Assembly: GCA_030620915.1 (NCBI GenBank)
Contig: JAUXIR010000028.1
Span: 1-10,096, forward strand
Direction of reading: 5' to 3'
DNA from: Geopsychrobacter sp.
GTDB lineage: Bacteria > Desulfobacterota > Desulfuromonadia > Desulfuromonadales > Geopsychrobacteraceae
DNA length: 10,096 nucleotides
This document shows positions 6,534 through 10,096 of the stretch, piece after piece (position 1 is the stretch's first letter; each line of letters starts with the position of its first letter). Under the pieces are notes generated by a model, which saw only the letters and a list, made by a program, of their open reading frames with translations, had not been told where the DNA came from and made no database searches. The position numbers were made by a program, and so were the translations under genes.

Positions 6534-6661
6534 TACACCAGTGGTGCTCGGACGACCGCGGCCGTCTCTGCTTGCGCACTGACGGCCGCAAAAAACTGAG
6601 CATCGCCGAACAGATCGCCTTGTTCGAAGCGCTGAACTCCCCTGAAGTCGATAAAAAATGA
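6530..6661 (+). pseudogene. 5'-truncated second copy of the cysteine-rich gene
   Basis: From 6539 the frame reads Q-W-C-S-D-D-R-G-R-L-C-L-R-T-D-G-R-K-K-L and is homologous to residues 16-48 of the protein at 4254-4430. The first 15 residues, including three cysteines, are absent; the homologous part is cut exactly at the 21-bp repeat just after hipA. Two further cysteines (positions 23 and 31 of the intact protein) are glycine here. The only possible start in frame is the GTG at 6530, which overlaps the hipA stop (GTGA) and would give a 43-residue product by coupling; I consider it a remnant. Of 26 codons after the repeat, nine differ silently and four change the residue, so the copies diverged under selection before being brought together. 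Confidence 0.65.
6539..6559 (+). repeat. Right copy of 21-bp perfect direct repeat
   Basis: Identical to 4299-4319 and placed five bases after the hipA stop codon. Similarity begins here without any upstream homology and continues at about 78% identity into the truncated gene copy. Confidence 0.65.
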
Positions 6662-6972
6662 TCCACCAGCCCGGTTCAAATTGACAATCGACCAGAGCCT
6701 TGGAATAATTGGACGATATTTATCTGGAGGGTCTCATCAGTGCCAAATCAACCAGGCCAACTCCATCCAATCCTTCAGGCCTTGCTTGTTACAATTTTCA
6801 CTTGAGGGGATGAGCGCCGCCGGTGCTGCGGTCGTTTTCAGTACTGCACAAAGAAAATCGTAAATCCGTTGGATTGGATGCTCGGGTTCACCGTCATTAC
6901 GGTCCGAGATGTTGCGCTCGGCTAATACGAACGGCTCCTACACGCAATCAAAAGCAAAGAAAGGCTCAACAA
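6662..6972. other. 311-base stretch without a recognisable gene
   Basis: Frames here are short and without coding character. A separated 10-bp inverted repeat, CATCCAATCC (6764-6773) and GGATTGGATG (6871-6880), is the only structure I see, and with 97 bases between the arms it may be chance. The stretch may be the original downstream flank of the interrupted cysteine-rich gene. Confidence 0.4.
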
Positions 6973-7191
6973 ATGCCAAAGGAGTTTCTCGCCTGTCCAC
7001 GTTGCGCATGCCTGAAATTTTATTCTCGTGGGCCCGAGGGGAAAATGATTTTTTTCCAGATCAACGCAGACTTCCGGCCGGTCGCTACCGGGATCAGCAC
7101 CTCGGATTTGAGTAAAGCCGATTTTTCACCGATTCATTGTACCGGCTGTTCCTGGTCGGGAGAAATTAAAGACCTGAGGGTCAACGGTTGA
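6973..7191 (+). CDS. Small zinc-ribbon-like protein of unknown function
   Basis: A 72-residue protein starting MPKEFLACPRCACLKFY. It has CPRC-A-C (Cys8, Cys11, Cys13) at the N-terminus and CTGC (Cys56, Cys59) near the C-terminus, followed by SWSGEIKDL. The paired CxxC knuckles about 45 residues apart are typical of small zinc ribbons; a Cys-x-x-Cys...Cys-x-x-Cys-x-W-x-G arrangement is common in them. ATG 6973 is preceded by AGAAAGG (6958-6964) at 8 bases, which decides the start; the frame is open further upstream but without protein character. It stands alone between the HipBA island and the signalling operon. No partner or function can be inferred. Confidence 0.65.
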   Translation: MPKEFLACPRCACLKFYSRGPEGKMIFFQINADFRPVATGISTSDLSKADFSPIHCTGCSWSGEIKDLRVNG

Positions 7192-7253
7192 AACGTCAAT
7201 TGGCGGCAGGTTGATCGAGCAGCTGGGGATAACACCGGAAACTTCATTAAATT

Positions 7254-7284
7254 TTGTGAAAAATCAGCAAAACAGTGCTATATT
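7254..7284 (+). promoter_or_regulatory. Possible promoter of the signalling operon
   Basis: TTGTGA (7254-7259) and CTATAT/TATATT (7278-7284) are separated by 18-19 bases. A transcript from here would start near 7291 and carry the 7303-7343 hairpin in a leader of about 120 bases before the response regulator. The match is moderate. Confidence 0.35.
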
Positions 7285-7302
7285 CGCACCCAATTCACCG
7301 GC

Positions 7303-7343
7303 ATATAAGGCATGTTTTGTGCTGTTAAAATCATGCCTTATAT
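7303..7343. promoter_or_regulatory. Perfect 12-bp inverted repeat in the leader of the response-regulator operon
   Basis: ATATAAGGCATG (7303-7314) and CATGCCTTATAT (7332-7343) are exact reverse complements around 17 bases. The loop can add a TTTT/AAAA pairing with one bulged base, giving a long AT-rich hairpin. No U-run follows, so it is not a standard terminator. It lies 66 bases before the ATG at 7410, either as a protein-binding site or an RNA leader structure. Confidence 0.6.
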
Positions 7344-7409
7344 CTACTCATAGAGACTGTTGTAATGTCGCAGAACTAAATAACCGACTCAGTTAAGGAA
7401 GGGGCCAAA

Positions 7410-7778
7410 ATGGCAAAGATACTGATTGCAGAGGACAGTGACACCGAACTGGCATTTCTCCTGGAAGTGCTTAAAGAAACCGATCACGACTTGACCGTTA
7501 CGCGTGATGGACTTGAAGCCGAGGCAGCTGCCAAGGCAGGCAACTTCGACCTGATTATTCTCGATGTTATCATGCCGGGCAAGAATGGTTTTCAGGTTTG
7601 CCGTACGCTCAAGAAAGACCCTGCCCACAAAGACACGCCGATTATCCTGCTGACCTCAAAATCTGAGAATAGCGACAAGTTCTGGGGCATGAAACAGGGA
7701 GCAGAAGAGTACATCACCAAACCCTATAATCCAGTCGATCTGCTATTAGCAATTCGGCAGCATCTGGGAGCAAAATAA
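7410..7778 (+). CDS. Single-domain response regulator, CheY/PilH-like
   Basis: A 122-residue protein made of one receiver domain. The acidic pocket is Glu8-Asp9 (ILIAEDSD), the phosphoacceptor Asp52 (DLIILDVIMPG), the switch Thr82 (IILLTSKS) and the conserved Lys104 (YITKPYNP). The MPGKNGFQVCRTLKKDP and WGMKQGAEEYITKPY segments are typical of the PilH/PilG branch of twitching-motility and chemosensory regulators. There is no output domain, so it must signal by binding a partner or act as a phosphate sink; no histidine kinase is encoded nearby. AAGGAAGGGG (7396-7404) is a strong ribosome binding site. The stop shares one base with the ATG of the next gene (TAATG), so the two are translated together. 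Confidence 0.9.
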   Translation: MAKILIAEDSDTELAFLLEVLKETDHDLTVTRDGLEAEAAAKAGNFDLIILDVIMPGKNGFQVCRTLKKDPAHKDTPIILLTSKSENSDKFWGMKQGAEEYITKPYNPVDLLLAIRQHLGAK

Positions 7779-8350
7779 TGGATCTCGGCGAGGTACTGAA
7801 AACCTACCTCGGTGGTGACCAACAGGGCCAACTTGTCATCAAATTCGTCGGTGAGAACCATCTGTGCAAGATATCTGTCGAAGACGGACAGGCAATCTAC
7901 CTGACCCTGGGCTCGATGGGACCGGATGAAACCCTCAATCAGATTGTCGGCAAGGTCGCAGAATGGAGCAATTTCATCAAGGGAATGCCGACGCGCAAAC
8001 GTCTGGATGAACCGATCAATCAACTTCTGTTGCAGATTGCAGGGGCTGCGCCCCTGGCTGAGGGTGAAGTTCCGCTGGCCGCGACAACAGCGGCAGATGA
8101 TGCCGTGACGGCTGAGGTCGTCATTAAAGACACGATGATAGACACGGCCCGGATAAAGGCAGTGAGCGAGCGGTTCACCGATCTGGTCGGACCCCTTGCC
8201 ACGATTCTCACCGAAAAGATCTGCAGCAATCTGGCCCATACCGATGGGTCCTCAATGAGCGCTGCGACCTACAGTCGTTTCATTGCCGCATTAGCCGCCG
8301 AGGTCCCTGAAAATGATCGCCAAGGCTTTGTTGACGCTGCTGCACAGTAG
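7778..8350 (+). CDS. DUF4388/PATAN-like regulatory protein with a C-terminal helical domain
   Basis: A 190-residue soluble protein. The N-terminal part (1-87) follows the DUF4388/PATAN pattern: a beta-rich segment (GQLVIKFVGENHLCKISVEDGQAIYLTLG), then helices (DETLNQIVGKVAEWSNFIKG) and a conserved terminal helix (LDEPINQLLLQI). A flexible Ala-rich linker (about 88-118) leads to a helical C-terminal domain (124-187; SERFTDLVGPLATILTEKI ... FIAALAAEVPENDRQGFVDAA). From memory this resembles the 'GP-hA-hhh ... L-A-x-E-I-P' domain often found at the C-terminus of bacterial Ser/Thr kinases and cyclases. PATAN-type proteins couple to response regulators in gliding and phototaxis systems, so with the preceding regulator it plausibly forms a switch pair. 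It starts on the last base of that gene's stop codon. Domain assignment is by eye. Confidence 0.65.
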   Translation: MDLGEVLKTYLGGDQQGQLVIKFVGENHLCKISVEDGQAIYLTLGSMGPDETLNQIVGKVAEWSNFIKGMPTRKRLDEPINQLLLQIAGAAPLAEGEVPLAATTAADDAVTAEVVIKDTMIDTARIKAVSERFTDLVGPLATILTEKICSNLAHTDGSSMSAATYSRFIAALAAEVPENDRQGFVDAAAQ

Positions 8351-8380
8351 TCAACCTGATCAACCCTGGGAGGGTTAAGC

Positions 8381-9259
8381 ATGCTGAGAAACATGAGTAT
8401 CCGCAAACGCCTGTTGGTCATCCTGACCCTGGTCTACATCTTCTCAATGGTCGGCGCTATCGCCGGCGGCTACTACATCTTCGACCGTGATTCGGTGCGT
8501 GAAGCAAAAGAGAAAACCGAACTTTTCACCACAGTTATGACCGCCAATCAGAAGTTTATGGCGCGCAATGTTCGCCCTGAAATCATGGATCTCCTCCCCG
8601 ACACCTACTTTCCTGCGGCAACCGTCGGCATTGTAATGATGGGCGAGGCCGCCCAACTGATTCAAGAAGATTATCCTGAATATATCTTCAAGATTGCCTC
8701 ACCAAACCCACTGAATCCGGACAATCGCTCTGATTCCTTCGAAAATTCGATTATCGCCGGGTTCGATAACGGCGACTATGAGGAATGGGCAGGAACAGTC
8801 ACCAAGGCAGGCGAACGCTTTTACGCAACGGCCGTTCCGATTGAGGCCCGCAAAAGCTGTATCTGGTGTCATGACACCCCGGAGGTTGCCCATCCGGATA
8901 TGGTTGAGGAATACGGAACGGAATCAGGTTATGGCTACGAAGTCGGCGATGTCGTCGGCGGACGCTTTATCTATGTTTCGATGACCGCTACCGACGAAAT
9001 CACCATGCAGAAACTGGCCATCTTCGGCGGCGGAATCAGTCTGCTGTTTCTGATTGCCATGTTGTTCATCGACCGGATCGTTATCAGCACCGTGGTCAAG
9101 CCGATCGAAGAGATTGTCGAGGTCGCGGTAGATATCAGTCGGGGAAAAATGGATCGCGAATTTAATGTCAAGGGTAACGATGAGATTAAGTTGTTGGCCG
9201 ATGCCTTTAACCGAATGAAGGTCTCTCTGGCTAAAGCGATGGATATTCTTCGCAAGTAA
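8381..9259 (+). CDS. Membrane sensor with periplasmic c-type heme domain (Tll0287/DUF3365-like) and HAMP, no output domain
   Basis: A 292-residue protein. TM1 lies at about 10-33, a periplasmic domain at 34-210, TM2 at about 211-236, and a HAMP domain fills the rest (237-289; VVKPIEEIVEVAVDISRGKMD, then DEIKLLADAFNRMK). The periplasmic part has CIWCH (Cys160, Cys163, His164), a covalent heme c site, in a fold of the Tll0287-like/DUF3365 type (PATYFPAATVG-like LLPDTYFPAA; FKIASPNPLNPDNR; GERFYATAVPIEARKSCIWCH). Such domains are heme redox or gas sensors on chemoreceptors and histidine kinases of Geobacter-type bacteria. Here the protein ends three residues after HAMP, with no MCP or kinase output. 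GGGAGGG (8368-8374) six bases before the ATG fixes the start. It follows the response regulator pair by 30 bases and precedes a cytochrome c. Confidence 0.85.
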   Translation: MLRNMSIRKRLLVILTLVYIFSMVGAIAGGYYIFDRDSVREAKEKTELFTTVMTANQKFMARNVRPEIMDLLPDTYFPAATVGIVMMGEAAQLIQEDYPEYIFKIASPNPLNPDNRSDSFENSIIAGFDNGDYEEWAGTVTKAGERFYATAVPIEARKSCIWCHDTPEVAHPDMVEEYGTESGYGYEVGDVVGGRFIYVSMTATDEITMQKLAIFGGGISLLFLIAMLFIDRIVISTVVKPIEEIVEVAVDISRGKMDREFNVKGNDEIKLLADAFNRMKVSLAKAMDILRK

Positions 9260-9303
9260 TACCCCAGGTTGGGTACCTAATCACATTCATCGGAGGCACT
9301 TAA

Positions 9304-9645
9304 ATGAAACGTTTGCTGCAGATCCTTACAATCCTTGTTGTCGTTGCCGCACTGGCGTCGCCGGTTGTTGCGGCCAGTTCGCGCAAAGGCAAAAAAGTCT
9401 TCAAGAAAAGTTGCAAAACCTGCCACACCAGAAGAGGCGAAGGAGGAAAGCTCTCCCCGCTGCAGAAAACCATGGCTCAGTGGCGCATCTATTTCAAGAG
9501 GGACCAACACGCTGACAAATCGGAGGTCTGGCAAGGTGACAAATCGGAGGTCTGGCAAGGGATGAGTGAAAAGCAACAAAAAGATCTGCTCAAATTCTTC
9601 CTCGATTTCGCCCTCGACGCAGATCAGCCGGAAACCTGCGGCTAG
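9304..9645 (+). CDS. Small periplasmic monoheme cytochrome c
   Basis: A 113-residue protein with a Sec signal peptide (MKRLLQILTILVVVAALASPVVA, cleavage near 23-24). Then come the helix GKKVFKKSC and the heme c motif CKTCH (Cys37, Cys40, His41). GEGGKLSPLQKTMAQW and the C-terminal DLLKFFLDFALDADQPETCG recall a small cytochrome family seen in sulfur- and metal-reducing Desulfuromonadales. Candidates for the sixth ligand are Met57, His69 and Met87; the sequence alone does not decide. Residues 71-86 are an exact duplication (DKSEVWQG twice). GGAGG (9292-9296) fixes the start. It is 44 bases after the heme-HAMP gene and is probably a redox partner of its heme domain; this is inference from position. 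A strong terminator follows. Confidence 0.88.
   Translation: MKRLLQILTILVVVAALASPVVAASSRKGKKVFKKSCKTCHTRRGEGGKLSPLQKTMAQWRIYFKRDQHADKSEVWQGDKSEVWQGMSEKQQKDLLKFFLDFALDADQPETCG
9513..9560 (+). repeat. Perfect 24-bp tandem duplication inside the cytochrome c gene
   Basis: Bases 9513-9536 and 9537-9560 are identical and in frame, encoding DKSEVWQG twice. Complete identity at silent positions indicates a very recent slippage event, or an assembly artefact. Confidence 0.95.
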
Positions 9646-9691
9646 AGAAGTATTCCGCCAGACCTGCCACAGTGGCGGTGTAAATAAAAAA

Positions 9692-9725
9692 GGTACGATT
9701 CCGCTCGGGATCGTACCTTTTTTTT
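9692..9725. terminator. Bidirectional intrinsic terminator
   Basis: An 11-bp stem (9692-9702 with 9707-9717, one G-U pair) with a GCTC loop is followed by eight T on the plus strand and preceded by six A, so it can end transcription from both sides. It separates the cytochrome c gene from the convergent transporter gene. Confidence 0.93.
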
Positions 9726-9766
9726 ATTCCGAAGCGGTGATTTTAAATATCAGCAATCACCAACGG

Positions 9767-10096
9767 TCATACTTTCTTCTGCGCTTTCTTCCCAAGAGTC
9801 TTCTGCCACAGGAGCCCACAGACAATCAGCACCAGACCGGCAAGGGTCGCCGGCAATATCTCTTCTCCAACCAGAAAATGGATAAAAAAGAGCGACACAA
9901 AGGGTGAAATAAAAATCAGACTGCTGATCCTGGCGGTGCTTTCGGCAGTGCGCAGTGCCAGCAACCAGAGGACGAAGCAGGCCCCCATCTCGAAAAAACC
10001 GATAGATATCGCGCCGAGCAGACCCGGCAAGGGCGGCCAGACCAGTTCGGAGAAGAGCAGGCAATAGCCGAGCACGAAGGGGAAGCTACACAGAAA
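9767..10096 (-). CDS. EamA/DMT-family transporter, C-terminal fragment (5' end outside window)
   Basis: A minus-strand frame open to the window edge; 109 residues are visible and the GTG at 10075 is an internal valine. Four hydrophobic segments match the C-terminal EamA repeat: LGYCLLFSELVW, PGLLGAISIGFFEMGACFVLWLLALR, ARISSLIFISPFVSLFFIHFLVGE and TLAGLVLIVCGLLW. The 'ALR-T-x-x-x-x-A...ISPFVSLFFIHFLVGEE-I-L-P-A-T-L-A-G-L-V-L-I-V-C-G' pattern is highly characteristic of this superfamily. These inner-membrane proteins export or import amino acids, purines or other metabolites; substrate unknown. A basic tail (LGKKAQKKV) ends the protein. It converges on the cytochrome c gene and shares its terminator. 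Confidence 0.85.
   Translation of the reverse strand, partial: FLCSFPFVLGYCLLFSELVWPPLPGLLGAISIGFFEMGACFVLWLLALRTAESTARISSLIFISPFVSLFFIHFLVGEEILPATLAGLVLIVCGLLWQKTLGKKAQKKV

Larger units (their letters stand above)
4299..6559. mobile_element. Candidate genomic island carrying a HipBA operon, bracketed by 21-bp direct repeats
   Basis: The segment lies between two copies of a cysteine-rich gene: an intact one at the left and a 5'-truncated one at the right. It differs from its flanks in having visibly more AT-rich sequence and different codon choice from about 4690 to 6535. The geometry (complete host gene + core + cargo + core + leftover host 3' end) is the one produced when an element integrates into a gene and supplies a replacement 3' end. 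No integrase, transposase or terminal inverted repeats are seen inside, so it would be a non-autonomous or decayed element. Rearrangement of two tandem paralogous genes is the alternative. Confidence 0.4.

Noticed and set aside
6764..6880. Separated 10-bp inverted repeat (CATCCAATCC / GGATTGGATG) as ends of a small mobile element
   Set aside because: The arms are short, enclose only 97 bases, and no target duplication is seen around them; likely chance.
4431..7409. CRISPR array, tRNA or rRNA in the low-coding regions
   Set aside because: No regularly spaced repeats and no cloverleaf-like or rRNA-like sequence could be seen.
9260..9275. Small hairpin TACCC-CAGGTT-GGGTA between the heme-HAMP gene and the cytochrome gene as a terminator
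   Set aside because: Only 5 bp of stem and no T-run; the two genes are closely spaced and likely co-transcribed.
9566..9907. Plus-strand 113-codon frame across the terminator
   Set aside because: It runs through the cytochrome end, the terminator hairpin and antisense to the EamA gene; low-quality composition and no start signal.

Overview
The window reads as chromosome of a Gram-negative anaerobe, probably from the Desulfuromonadales/Geobacter group. The grounds are the TrmFO-type (folate-dependent) tRNA methyltransferase, small periplasmic c-type cytochromes next to a heme-binding HAMP protein, and moderately GC-rich codon use. The assignment is inference; no rRNA or other phylogenetic marker is present.

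Layout. (1) 1-924: the 3' two thirds of trmFO, ending in an AAAGG-rich imperfect inverted repeat. (2) 1005-4430: a tight, probably co-transcribed run of maf (NTP pyrophosphatase), a YggS-type PLP homeostasis protein, a Gph-like HAD phosphatase, a polytopic MOP-superfamily membrane protein with ANKH-like features, and a 58-residue protein with seven cysteines in CxxC spacing. Most of this is housekeeping or 'house-cleaning'. (3) 4299-6559: an AT-richer island carrying a HipB/HipA-type toxin-antitoxin operon with palindromic operators in front of it. It is bracketed by a perfect 21-bp direct repeat. The left copy lies inside the intact cysteine-rich gene and the right copy begins a 5'-truncated second copy of that gene. 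This resembles an insertion into, and restoration of, a small gene, but no recombinase is encoded in the island. (4) 6662-7409: mostly non-coding DNA with one small zinc-ribbon-like protein and a long perfect hairpin ahead of the next operon. (5) 7410-9645: a four-gene signalling/redox cluster: single-domain CheY/PilH-like response regulator, a DUF4388-like two-domain protein, a membrane protein with periplasmic heme-binding (CxxCH, Tll0287/DUF3365-like) domain plus HAMP but no output domain, and a small monoheme cytochrome c with an exact internal 24-bp duplication. (6) A strong bidirectional terminator, then the C-terminal part of a convergent EamA/DMT transporter that runs off the window.

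The two regions most worth following up are the repeat-flanked HipBA island in the cysteine-rich gene, and the heme-HAMP/REC/cytochrome cluster, which looks like a heme-based redox-sensing module whose output partner must act in trans.
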